DNA of 49,279 bases, taken from NCBI GenBank assembly GCA_023389255.1, contig JAEWER010000016.1, positions 1 to 49,279 of the forward strand, read 5' to 3'. The position numbers and the translations under genes were made by a program. The DNA comes from Bacillota bacterium. Its GTDB lineage: Bacteria; Bacillota; Clostridia; Saccharofermentanales; DTU023. A model generated the notes under the pieces. That model saw only the letters and a program-made list of their open reading frames with translations, searched no databases and was not told the origin of the DNA. Shown here one piece after another: positions 1 to 7,318 of this stretch (the stretch's first letter is position 1; the number at the start of each line of letters is the position of its first letter).

Positions 1-417
1 GCTATGTACAGCACTAACTCCTGGCAATTGCAAATCCTTGGCTACTTGCTCTAAGAATTTGATGCGCTTATTCAAAGAATCTAGGAGCGTAATCTCAATT
101 TCAGGCAAACTCAACTTTAGTGGAATACCAGGGAAACCAGCTCCACTGCCGATGTCTAGTACACGTTTGGCACAACCATTTAGAACTTTCTGTACAGGGT
201 CAACCAAGCTCAAACTATCCAAAAGATGCAGTAATACCATCTCTTTTGGGTCGGTGATAGCTGTTAAATTCATCACCTGATTTTGTTTATGCACCAACGC
301 TAAATAAGCACCAGCAAGTTGTTGCTGGTGCTCGTTCAAAATACCTAACGGCGCTACATATTGTTTAATATAGGGCTCAAATGCTTCTGCATTTAACGGT
401 TGACTTATAGTTTTCAT
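1..417 (-). CDS. rsmG: 16S rRNA (guanine527-N7)-methyltransferase RsmG, 3' part cut by window edge
   Basis: Reading the minus strand from the ATG at 417 gives 139 residues before the window ends; the family is usually about 240 residues, so the C-terminal part is missing. RsmG methylates G527 of 16S rRNA with S-adenosylmethionine. Visible family marks are an NLTAI segment, then HLLDSL, then the SAM-binding glycine loop DIGSGAGFPGIPLK, then TLLDSLNKRIKFL. The start codon overlaps the clpC stop (TAATG), so it is the last visible gene of the ctsR operon and is probably translated by coupling to clpC. In most Firmicutes rsmG sits with mnmG near the origin, so this position is unusual. Identification is confident; only the C-terminus is unseen. 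Confidence 0.93.
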   Translation of the reverse strand, partial: MKTISQPLNAEAFEPYIKQYVAPLGILNEHQQQLAGAYLALVHKQNQVMNLTAITDPKEMVLLHLLDSLSLVDPVQKVLNGCAKRVLDIGSGAGFPGIPLKLSLPEIEITLLDSLNKRIKFLEQVAKDLQLPGVSAVHS

Positions 418-2954
418 TACGCCTCATCTTTGGATTTAACGATGATTTTATCTTCTTTTAAGTCTACCATTGCCGTTTTGCCCTCGCTGATCTCTTGATC
501 TAACATAGCTTCACTAATGGCGTCTTCCACTTCGCTTTGAATAACTCGGCGTAATGGTCTAGCACCATACTGCGGATCATATCCTTTCTCCGCTAGGTAT
601 TGCTTTGTGGCGTCCGTAATCTCTAACTGAATGCCATTATCTGCCACTAGACGCTTGAGCTTTTGTAGCATGATATCCACAATCTGCAACATCGCATCTT
701 TGTCGAGCATCTCAAAGAAGATCAGATTGTCTATACGGTTCAAGAACTCTGGCGCAAAATGGTGTTTAACTTCTTCTAATACCAATTCTTTTGCTTCTTG
801 ATAGGTACGACCGCCATATGCCTCTTTTTCGCTTTGCTCCTTGGCTGATACTTCCAGGCTAAAGCCCAGATTTCCTTTGCTTTGGCTGGATATCAAGCTG
901 GCACCAATGTTTGAAGTCATGATCAAAATAGTGTTTTTGAAATCCACCACTCGTCCCTGGCTATCAGTTAACCGTCCATCTTCTAAGACTTGTAACAGCA
1001 TGTTGAACACATCAGGGTGAGCCTTTTCGATCTCATCAAACAGCACCACAGAATATGGTTTAGTACGCACTGCTTCTGTTAACTGTCCACCTTCACCATA
1101 GCCAACATAGCCAGGAGGTGAGCCAATCAACTTAGCTACACTGTGTCTTTCCATGTATTCTGACATGTCAATTCTGATCATCGAATTTTCATCGCCAAAC
1201 ATCACTTCTGCCAAAGCGCGTGCTAGTTCGGTTTTACCCACACCAGTAGTACCTAAAAATACGAAGGAACCAATGGGGCGCTTCGGATCTTTAAGACCCA
1301 ATCTACCTCTGCGAATCGCTTTCGCCACTGCCGTTACAGCCTCTTTTTGTCCGACAATGCGCTTGCCCAATTCTTGCTCTAAGTTTTTCAACTTACTGCT
1401 ATCATCTTCAGATATCTTTTGTACGGGAATACCCGTCCATTGAGCGACCACATCAGCAATGTCTTCAACTTGCAGACTATGTCTTTGTTCCTTAGTTTCA
1501 GCTTTGCTTTGTTCGATCTCTTTTTCCAGTTCTTGCTCTTGTTCCCTCAGCTTAGCTGCCTGTTCAAATTCTTCTTGTTTGACTGCTGCCTGCTTTGCTT
1601 TAACTACTTGTTCCAAGCGCTCACGCAGTTGCAACGTGGCTGAACTTTCGCTCATCTGTGCTAGACGCACTTTAGAGGCTGCTTCATCTATCAGATCGAT
1701 TGCTTTGTCTGGTAAGAAACGATCGCTGATGTATCTAGCAGAAAGCTTAACTGCAGCTTCTACCGCATCATCGCTAATTTTGATATGGTGGTGCTCCTCG
1801 TATTTCGGACGCAGTCCCAAGAGAATGGCTACTGATTCCGACTCACTCGGTTCATCCACTCTAACTGGTTGAAATCTTCTCTCTAACGCTTGATCGCTTT
1901 CAATATATTTACGATATTCGGCAATCGTAGTCGCACCAATTACCTGTAATTTATTGCGTGCAAGCGACGGCTTTAAGATGTTAGCGGCATCCATGGCATC
2001 ATCTCCGCCACCTTTACCAGCACCCACTAACAGATGTAATTCATCGATTACTAAAATCACATCTTGATCAGCTGAAGCTTCTTCGATGACATTTTTCAGA
2101 CGCTCTTCAAAGTCGCCACGATATTTGGCACCAGCCACTAACCCTGCCATGTCCAAAGCTAGTACACGCTTGCCTTTTAATAATTCAGGCACTTCATCTG
2201 CTACAATCTTTTGCGCCAAGCCCTCTGCAATAGCCGTTTTACCCACTCCTGGCTCACCAACTAGGACAGGATTGTTTTTCGTTCTACGGCAAAGAATTTG
2301 CATGGTACGTTGAATTTCTTCACCTCTGCCCACAATGGGATCGATGCTACCACTGGATGCTAGAGCGGTTAAATCTGTACAGAATTGCTCCAACGTCGGC
2401 TGATTTTTATCTGCACTATCCTTTTGTTGTCCCTTACCTTGAGCAACACCGGGTCGGCGATACTTGAAACGGGAATTGCCACTAGCTTGTCCAACTTGTG
2501 GCTCCAAACGATTGGTTAGCTTTTGATAGAGACCTAAGGCACTGAACCCCATACGCTCTAAAAGACGTGTAGCTACTGAATCATTGTGAAGTAACAAGCC
2601 TAACATCAAGTGTTCTGGCTCAATTTTGTCATCACCACGAGCTTGCGCTTCAGCTGCCGCCTGACTGACTACAGATTGTGTACGTTGTGTCATGACTTCC
2701 ACGTATTGTTGACCCGTTAGAGTAGCAACTTCCCCTTTGTCTTGATAGGGTTTATTGCTGATATCAGCAATTAATTCCACATAGGTCTCAATGCTCTTGC
2801 CATCGCTTAGCAAAAGCTCTGCCACAATTTCACTTTCACTGATTAAACCTAGTAAAAGCTGTTCCGTGCCGATATAACTTAAATCGAATCCTTGAGCATA
2901 TTGCCAGGCACGTTGTACGCTTCCAGCTGCCCTGTCTGAAAATCTAATCATCAT
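417..2954 (-). CDS. clpC: ATP-dependent Clp protease ATP-binding subunit ClpC
   Basis: An 845-residue Hsp100 unfoldase, a normal length for ClpC, which feeds proteins (including arginine-phosphorylated ones) into ClpP. Domain order: N-terminal double Clp-N repeat (about 1-150), first AAA+ module with Walker A GEPGVGKT near residue 235 and Walker B VILVIDELH, a middle coiled-coil/UVR stretch (about 420-490) that in ClpC binds the adaptors MecA and McsB, then a second AAA+ module with GTTGVGKT near 570 and the GYVGYGEGG pore loop. The middle domain separates it from ClpE and ClpA. It lies 16 nt after mcsB, and its stop overlaps the rsmG start by one base. CtsR control from the operon promoter is expected. 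Confidence 0.97.
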   Translation of the reverse strand: MMIRFSDRAAGSVQRAWQYAQGFDLSYIGTEQLLLGLISESEIVAELLLSDGKSIETYVELIADISNKPYQDKGEVATLTGQQYVEVMTQRTQSVVSQAAAEAQARGDDKIEPEHLMLGLLLHNDSVATRLLERMGFSALGLYQKLTNRLEPQVGQASGNSRFKYRRPGVAQGKGQQKDSADKNQPTLEQFCTDLTALASSGSIDPIVGRGEEIQRTMQILCRRTKNNPVLVGEPGVGKTAIAEGLAQKIVADEVPELLKGKRVLALDMAGLVAGAKYRGDFEERLKNVIEEASADQDVILVIDELHLLVGAGKGGGDDAMDAANILKPSLARNKLQVIGATTIAEYRKYIESDQALERRFQPVRVDEPSESESVAILLGLRPKYEEHHHIKISDDAVEAAVKLSARYISDRFLPDKAIDLIDEAASKVRLAQMSESSATLQLRERLEQVVKAKQAAVKQEEFEQAAKLREQEQELEKEIEQSKAETKEQRHSLQVEDIADVVAQWTGIPVQKISEDDSSKLKNLEQELGKRIVGQKEAVTAVAKAIRRGRLGLKDPKRPIGSFVFLGTTGVGKTELARALAEVMFGDENSMIRIDMSEYMERHSVAKLIGSPPGYVGYGEGGQLTEAVRTKPYSVVLFDEIEKAHPDVFNMLLQVLEDGRLTDSQGRVVDFKNTILIMTSNIGASLISSQSKGNLGFSLEVSAKEQSEKEAYGGRTYQEAKELVLEEVKHHFAPEFLNRIDNLIFFEMLDKDAMLQIVDIMLQKLKRLVADNGIQLEITDATKQYLAEKGYDPQYGARPLRRVIQSEVEDAISEAMLDQEISEGKTAMVDLKEDKIIVKSKDEA

Positions 2955-2970
2955 AGTTTCACCTTCTTTC

Positions 2971-4035
2971 TTAGCTGTTATGCAAATATTCTCTTAATGT
3001 AGTTGCTCTCAATTTGGCTATTGCTATAGGGTTTACAGGTTGCTTTTGCCTTTCTAACTCTGCTTGCAAACTATAGCTACTAAGATAGTTAAAAATATCG
3101 CTTTCTACCTGCCACGTATCAGTATCATAAATACCCACACTCTGGCCTAGATAGAGCATAGAAACAATTTGCCACGCTTCTTCGTGACTGATCATCTCCG
3201 CAAATCTGACTAAACCTTCAGCACGCTTCACGGCATCTCTCACTTCATCTGGTTTTTGCTGATATAACCTTTGCCGTGCTTCTGCTTCTTGCTTTACCAC
3301 TTGTTCCAGTAGCTTTTCACACTCCCTGATAACTTCAGCATCTGATTTACCTAAAGTGCTTTCGTTCGAGAGCTGATAAACAGCTACTTCGGCTGTACTA
3401 CCCTCACCAAAAGCACCGCGCAAGGTGAACCCCTGTTTAACCAAAACATGGCGCAGACTTTCAATCAAACCTAACTTGCTCAAAGCGGTTAATTGCACCA
3501 TGGTCGAAAAACGAAGCCCCGTGCCCAAGTTAGTGGGACAAGCGGTTAAATAACCAAAACGCTCGCTTTTTTGTAGCGATAATTTGCTTTCACAAAAGCT
3601 GGTAAGCGCTTGCGCTAACTGGAAGCAACGGAATAGGCTAAAACCTTTACCTGTGCACTGAATGCGCAAATGATCTTCTTCATTAACCACGACACTTAAA
3701 TTTAGCTCTGGTTTTTTCAAGGAGAACAAAACTGCAGCTCTAGGACTATTGACTAGTTGCCTGCCGATCTTATGCTCTTGATAAAGTGCTTGACGCTGTT
3801 TAGACGCTAGATTAGCCAGAACTTCAACCGTAAATGGTTGATTTCCCTCTATTGCTAATTCAGGAAATTTACTGTTTAAAAAGTCTTTGAGCTCTGTCGT
3901 ATTGATTCGCTCTGCAAATTGTTTGGTTATCTCTTTTGCTTGTTCCAACGTTAAACGGTGAGGATAAGCATAGCCATTTAAGTTGCGAGCATAGCGAACT
4001 CTTGTACTGATAACTACATTATTATCTGCTAGCAT
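2971..4035 (-). CDS. mcsB: Protein-arginine kinase McsB
   Basis: A 354-residue phosphagen-kinase-like enzyme that phosphorylates arginines on client proteins, marking them for ClpC-ClpP, and that inactivates CtsR. Seen in the sequence: STRVRYARNL near the N-terminus (nucleotide-binding arginines), NEEDH near residue 117 (catalytic acid), CPTNLGTG near 162 (active-site cysteine loop), and GAFGEGS before a conserved NEST segment. The C-terminal part, with RAEGLVRFAEMIS and LYLGQSVGI, matches the phosphoarginine-sensing domain. The ATG follows the mcsA TAG directly, with AGGAGG inside the end of mcsA. All key catalytic motifs are present, so it should be active. Confidence 0.95.
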   Translation of the reverse strand: MLADNNVVISTRVRYARNLNGYAYPHRLTLEQAKEITKQFAERINTTELKDFLNSKFPELAIEGNQPFTVEVLANLASKQRQALYQEHKIGRQLVNSPRAAVLFSLKKPELNLSVVVNEEDHLRIQCTGKGFSLFRCFQLAQALTSFCESKLSLQKSERFGYLTACPTNLGTGLRFSTMVQLTALSKLGLIESLRHVLVKQGFTLRGAFGEGSTAEVAVYQLSNESTLGKSDAEVIRECEKLLEQVVKQEAEARQRLYQQKPDEVRDAVKRAEGLVRFAEMISHEEAWQIVSMLYLGQSVGIYDTDTWQVESDIFNYLSSYSLQAELERQKQPVNPIAIAKLRATTLREYLHNS

Positions 4036-4476
4036 CTATTCCTCCTTTAACTCCGCTATTTGACGCTTGATTTCAGCCGCTCTGAGATAATCTTCAGAGA
4101 TGATAGCTTGCTTCAGTTCGGCCTTTAATTTTGCTGTTTCAGTTAGTGGCTCACTTGGGTTTTCTTGGACATGTGGTGAGATATTTGTAGCATCAGTTTG
4201 CGGAAAAACTATCTGCATAGGCTCACTCTGCTGGCTTGATGCTCCGTGCAAGCGTTGCAACATATCGGTGATTTCACTCGCAAATGTTTGGTAACACTCT
4301 GAACAACCAAAATAGTTGCTCTTTTCTAATTCGTGGAGCGATGTACCACACTTAGGACATCTTTTGCCGATTTCTCGAGCCTGTTTAATCTGAAATGGCA
4401 TGCTGAATTGTTCAGCCATTAAAGCTTGCGCTAAACTCTCAAATTCACTAAAGGGATCATATTGTCCAAAATACAT
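4036..4476 (-). CDS. mcsA: McsA-like activator of McsB, short single-zinc-finger form
   Basis: McsA activates the arginine kinase McsB and modulates CtsR. I start it at the ATG at 4476 because AAGGAG lies 6 nt upstream; a frame extending 15 codons further upstream would overlap ctsR and has no such site. The product is 146 residues. One zinc-finger signature is clear (RCPKCGTSL and a later FGCSECYQTF, two CxxC pairs), and the C-terminus is a UVR motif (LKQAIISEDYLRAAEIKRQI). Typical McsA has two zinc-binding modules, the first right at the N-terminus; here the N-terminus is MYFGQYDPFSEFE, with no cysteines. Gene order between ctsR and mcsB supports the call. Confidence 0.88.
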   Translation of the reverse strand: MYFGQYDPFSEFESLAQALMAEQFSMPFQIKQAREIGKRCPKCGTSLHELEKSNYFGCSECYQTFASEITDMLQRLHGASSQQSEPMQIVFPQTDATNISPHVQENPSEPLTETAKLKAELKQAIISEDYLRAAEIKRQIAELKEE

Positions 4477-4492
4477 AAGTCGCTCCTTTCTG

Positions 4493-4966
4493 TTAGCATT
4501 CTGCAGACGGGTTGTCGGCAATTGCTAGTAACATTGCGCGCATAATTTGGGCTCTAACTCTGTTGATCTGCTCTGGCGATAGCTCCTGTAGACTGCGTAC
4601 CAGCATGGCACTCTGCATCAATTGAGCCTCTCGATAATTGATCAACTTTCGTTGATACAGATTTTGTAGCAACTGCCTTGCATCGTGCTCTCCTAGTTCA
4701 CTCGGCAAAGTTTGGAGCAGTTGTAACAATCCTTGATCAGGTGCAATTTCAATACGTCTAATCAGCATTGAACCGCCACCGCCTCTTCTGCTTTGAATAA
4801 TGTAGCCTAAGTTGCTATTAAATCTTGTTTGTAGCACGTAGTTGATCTGCGACGGTACACAGTTCATACGTTCGGCTAATTCGTTGCGTGAGAATTCCCA
4901 TAAACCGTTATGTTCTTCTAACATCTCTAGCAATAATTGTTCTATTTGATCACTTATTCTTGCCAT
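4493..4966 (-). CDS. ctsR: Transcriptional repressor CtsR of class III stress genes
   Basis: 157 residues, the usual CtsR size. CtsR binds tandem heptads in front of clp genes and is released on heat or when McsB is active. Family marks: ISDQIEQLLLEML at the N-terminus, the winged helix with CVPSQINYVLQTRF, and the glycine-rich wing RRGGGG (about 60-66) whose tip senses temperature. The C-terminal half is helical, as in the dimerisation domain. First gene of the operon, 16 nt before mcsA. Two operator-like sequences lie in its own promoter, consistent with autorepression. Confidence 0.96.
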   Translation of the reverse strand: MARISDQIEQLLLEMLEEHNGLWEFSRNELAERMNCVPSQINYVLQTRFNSNLGYIIQSRRGGGGSMLIRRIEIAPDQGLLQLLQTLPSELGEHDARQLLQNLYQRKLINYREAQLMQSAMLVRSLQELSPEQINRVRAQIMRAMLLAIADNPSAEC

Positions 4967-4990
4967 ATTTTCTTTCTCGTATGTTTTGTC

Positions 4991-5007
4991 TTTGCCTTTC
5001 TTTGATC
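4991..5007 (-). promoter_or_regulatory. CtsR-like operator 2 (downstream of -10)
   Basis: The minus strand reads GATCAAA-GAA-AGGCAAA, with one mismatch in each heptad relative to the CtsR consensus and the same 3-nt GAA spacer as operator 1. It covers the expected start site of the ctsR transcript, 6 bp from operator 1. Two tandem copies suggest cooperative binding. Confidence 0.6.
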
Positions 5008-5010
5008 TTA

Positions 5011-5038
5011 ATTATAGACTTTCTTTGACCTTTTGCAA
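5011..5038 (-). promoter_or_regulatory. Sigma-A type promoter of the ctsR operon
   Basis: On the minus strand a perfect TATAAT (5011-5016) lies 16 nt after TTGCAA (5033-5038, 4 of 6 matches to the -35 consensus). The expected start of transcription, near 5004, leaves a leader of about 35-40 nt before the ctsR ATG. Spacer and -10 are covered by a CtsR-like operator. Confidence 0.75.
5014..5030 (-). promoter_or_regulatory. CtsR-like operator 1 (heptad pair over spacer and -10)
   Basis: The minus strand reads GGTCAAA-GAA-AGTCTAT. Against the known CtsR heptad repeat (RGTCAAA, 3 nt, RGTCAAA) the first heptad is perfect and the second keeps 5 of 7 positions. It fills the gap between the -35 and -10 hexamers and includes three bases of the -10, the classic repression position. 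Confidence 0.7.
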
Positions 5039-5047
5039 GTACTTTTT

Positions 5048-5056
5048 TGGTATACT
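5048..5056 (+). promoter_or_regulatory. Extended -10 promoter of ssrA
   Basis: TGG-TATACT at 5048-5056 is an extended -10 element about 17 nt before the mature tmRNA 5' end at 5073. No good -35 lies at 16-18 nt spacing; the nearest, TTGACC at 5025-5030, is 20 nt away and belongs to CtsR operator 1. The ssrA and ctsR promoters are therefore divergent and interleaved. Confidence 0.55.
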
Positions 5057-5072
5057 AGCAATACCCTAACTC

Positions 5073-5443
5073 GGGGGTGTAATGGTTTCGACGTGGTCGT
5101 AGAAGATAAGAAAGCGGGTAGAGGGCTCCGTTGGCCTCTTTAAAAAACGGAAAAAGTATAAATGCCAATAAACCGGCACTCGCAGCAGCTTAATTATCTG
5201 TTGCCGTGACACTAGCCGATCTGCAAGCTAGACGTCGCGTCGATTTGCAGACCTTGACTATTAGAGGTTAAATAGTCAACGTTCAACTCTAAGCTTTGCC
5301 AGTTGGATGTATTGATGAAGCTACCAGTAAATGAGTTCGTTTTCTTTTCTTGTTTACTCGGGAAAACTAAAAGAGAACTGCACCCGGAGATGTCTTATTG
5401 GAAGTGATTGCGGACAGGAGTTCGACTCTCCTCACCTCCACCA
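5073..5443 (+). ncRNA. ssrA: Transfer-messenger RNA (tmRNA)
   Basis: A 371-nt tmRNA that rescues stalled ribosomes and tags their products for ClpXP/ClpCP. The acceptor arm pairs GGGGGTG (5073-5079) with CACCTCC before A-CCA; the T-arm ends in GGTTCGACTC-like GAGTTCGACTC; the 5' part carries GGTTTCGACG. The tag frame is most simply read from GGA at 5149 to TAA at 5191-5193, encoding GKSINANKPALAAA after the alanine carried by tmRNA. The resume codon is inferred by analogy with Bacillus tags that begin GK; the C-terminal ALAAA is read directly. CCA is encoded in the DNA. Confidence 0.95.
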
Positions 5444-5490
5444 CTTAAACACAACAGCAACTTTTATAGCTTGAGTTGTTGCCATAAACG

Positions 5491-5528
5491 AAAGAGTGGC
5501 AAGGTAACTACCTTGTCACTCTTTTATG
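5491..5528 (+). terminator. Rho-independent terminator after ssrA
   Basis: A 13- to 15-bp hairpin with arms AAGAGTGGCAAGGT and the complementary ACCTTGTCACTCTT (one G-U pair) followed by TTTTATGTTTT. It ends ssrA, and its T-rich flank on the other strand may also stop the convergent transcript ending at 5569. Confidence 0.85.
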
Positions 5529-5568
5529 TTTTAGCTAGTTTCTGCTCTTATCTTTCTAAAACAAGCAA

Positions 5569-5922
5569 CTACTTTGGCTCTATATCATTCTTTTGGACCT
5601 GATTATTCTTTGGCGTTAGGCGACGTCTATACCAAATGTAGCCATTAGAAACAACAATCGCTACACAGATGATGCCCCATAGGAAATCATTATTTATTCT
5701 GACCAAGCGCAACACTGCTACCAGCACCATCATTACACCCTCTATTACTGCTTCCACAGCTTGTAATTGCTTGAACATCAAGTTATTCAAGAAAAATCCC
5801 AGGGCAACTAACGAAAAAGCTAAATAAGGCAAATCATAAATGACCAGCGAATAGATGCTTGTTATGCCAAAGAACACTAGGCCAAACAGCCAGATACCAT
5901 TTTTCTTCAAATAATCTAACAT
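5569..5922 (-). CDS. Small membrane protein of unknown function
   Basis: 117 residues with three or four hydrophobic segments (about 8-28, 32-50, 60-75 and 82-100) and a basic, hydrophilic C-terminal tail after YRRRLTPKNN, so the tail is probably cytosolic. I do not recognise the family. The start is supported by AGGAGG 6-7 nt upstream of the ATG at 5922. It lies 43 nt after the CcdA-TlpA fusion gene on the same strand and is probably the last gene of that transcript. No catalytic motif is visible. Confidence 0.7.
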   Translation of the reverse strand: MLDYLKKNGIWLFGLVFFGITSIYSLVIYDLPYLAFSLVALGFFLNNLMFKQLQAVEAVIEGVMMVLVAVLRLVRINNDFLWGIICVAIVVSNGYIWYRRRLTPKNNQVQKNDIEPK

Positions 5923-5965
5923 TCACTGCCTCCTAACACACTTATGAAGTTTTCACCAAAGTAAC

Positions 5966-7270
5966 TTAAGGTAGATTCAATTCCTTTTTCGCTTGATCGA
6001 TCAATTCCTGTAAACGATGCTGATCGATCATACCAATCACTCCACCATATACTTTGCTGTCTGGTGTAATGATAATTGTCGTAGGGAAAGAATGAATCCC
6101 ATACTGATAGTACTGCTCGCCTGTTAAATCCATCAATACGGGGTAAGTGATTTGATGTTCACTTAAGAATTTTTCTACTTCCTTTTGCTCAACTTCGCTG
6201 GCTTGTGGGTTTAGATCATTGGTTGGGTTAGAGATACCCACAATGGCTACATTCTCGTTATCAGCCAACAACTTTTGATGTAAAGCTTCAAATTCAGGCA
6301 TTTCTCGTACACATGGTCCACACCACGTCTGCCAAAAGTTCAGAATCAACAGTTTACCTTTATAGTCAGCTAAACTGTGCACCTGACCATTTTGATCGCT
6401 GAGTTCAAAATCGAGCGCAGGCCTATACTCTCTAGTCTTGGGTTCACTCTTCGCTTCACCTTTGGTGGGTTCAGCTGCTTGTTTATTAATCTGACTAGGC
6501 GCTAGTGTTGTGTTGTTAGTTGCATCAGTCGTAGAAGTTGTCTGACTTATCTGGGGTGATGCCACATTTCCTAACTGAGCAACCTTGCTAGAGAATTTGC
6601 TAATATAACCAGTCACCATCAACACACCGATAATAATCATGAGTACGGCACCAATTCTGATCGTGTATTGCATGTAGTGACGTTTGCTCTTTAAGAAAGC
6701 TAAAGCTTTTTCGGCTAAAATGCCGACAATCCAAAATGGCACAATAAAGCCCAGCGTATAGCAAGCAATTAAAAGAAATCCTGCAAGTTGATTGGTAGTT
6801 GATGTCAAAATCAAAACCGAACTCAAGGTAGGGCCGACACAAGGTGTCCAGGCAAAACTAAAGAAAAATCCTAGTAAAAATGCTACGAAGGGATTCATCT
6901 GCCACTTAAGCAGGTTGTGTTCGATGCGTTTCTCACTATGAAATAGCGAGCTGGCAAATAGCTGCAACAAGCCAAAAGCGATAATGATCACACCACCCAC
7001 TATAATCAGCACTTGGCGATAGTTCGCTAAAAAACTACCTAACAAAGAAAAGCTAAAACCGAGCAAGAAAAAAGTGCTACCTATGCCCAGCGTAAAACAA
7101 AAAATATTGAAGAAGCTACGTAGCTTTTTCGTGTTATCAACTTTAGCATCACCTGCTAAGTAGGCTAAATACAGTGGTACTAAGGGCAACACACAAGGCG
7201 AAAAGAAACTGATAACACCTTGGAAAAACACCAAGAAATATGTCGCCACTTGATTGATTGCTAAATCCAT
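5966..7270 (-). CDS. CcdA-TlpA fusion: membrane thiol-disulfide reductase with extracytoplasmic thioredoxin domain
   Basis: 434 residues. The N-terminal half (about 1-225) has six membrane segments of the DsbD/CcdA type, with the paired cysteines C26 (FSPCVLPLVP) and C144 (WTPCVGP) that pass electrons from cytosolic thioredoxin across the membrane. A T/N/Q-rich linker (about 230-280) leads to a TlpA/ResA-like thioredoxin fold (about 285-434) with active site WCGPC (316-320) and cis-proline segment SFPTT. Such fusions supply reducing power to extracellular partners such as methionine sulfoxide reductase or cytochrome c maturation; no cytochrome or msr gene is seen here, so the partner is unknown. 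Upstream Shine-Dalgarno is weak (GGGAA). Confidence 0.88.
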   Translation of the reverse strand: MDLAINQVATYFLVFFQGVISFFSPCVLPLVPLYLAYLAGDAKVDNTKKLRSFFNIFCFTLGIGSTFFLLGFSFSLLGSFLANYRQVLIIVGGVIIIAFGLLQLFASSLFHSEKRIEHNLLKWQMNPFVAFLLGFFFSFAWTPCVGPTLSSVLILTSTTNQLAGFLLIACYTLGFIVPFWIVGILAEKALAFLKSKRHYMQYTIRIGAVLMIIIGVLMVTGYISKFSSKVAQLGNVASPQISQTTSTTDATNNTTLAPSQINKQAAEPTKGEAKSEPKTREYRPALDFELSDQNGQVHSLADYKGKLLILNFWQTWCGPCVREMPEFEALHQKLLADNENVAIVGISNPTNDLNPQASEVEQKEVEKFLSEHQITYPVLMDLTGEQYYQYGIHSFPTTIIITPDSKVYGGVIGMIDQHRLQELIDQAKKELNLP

Positions 7271-7318
7271 GAGAGAACTTTCCCGTGCTTAAAAGATTTG
7301 CTCTTAATGAGCAGTGCA

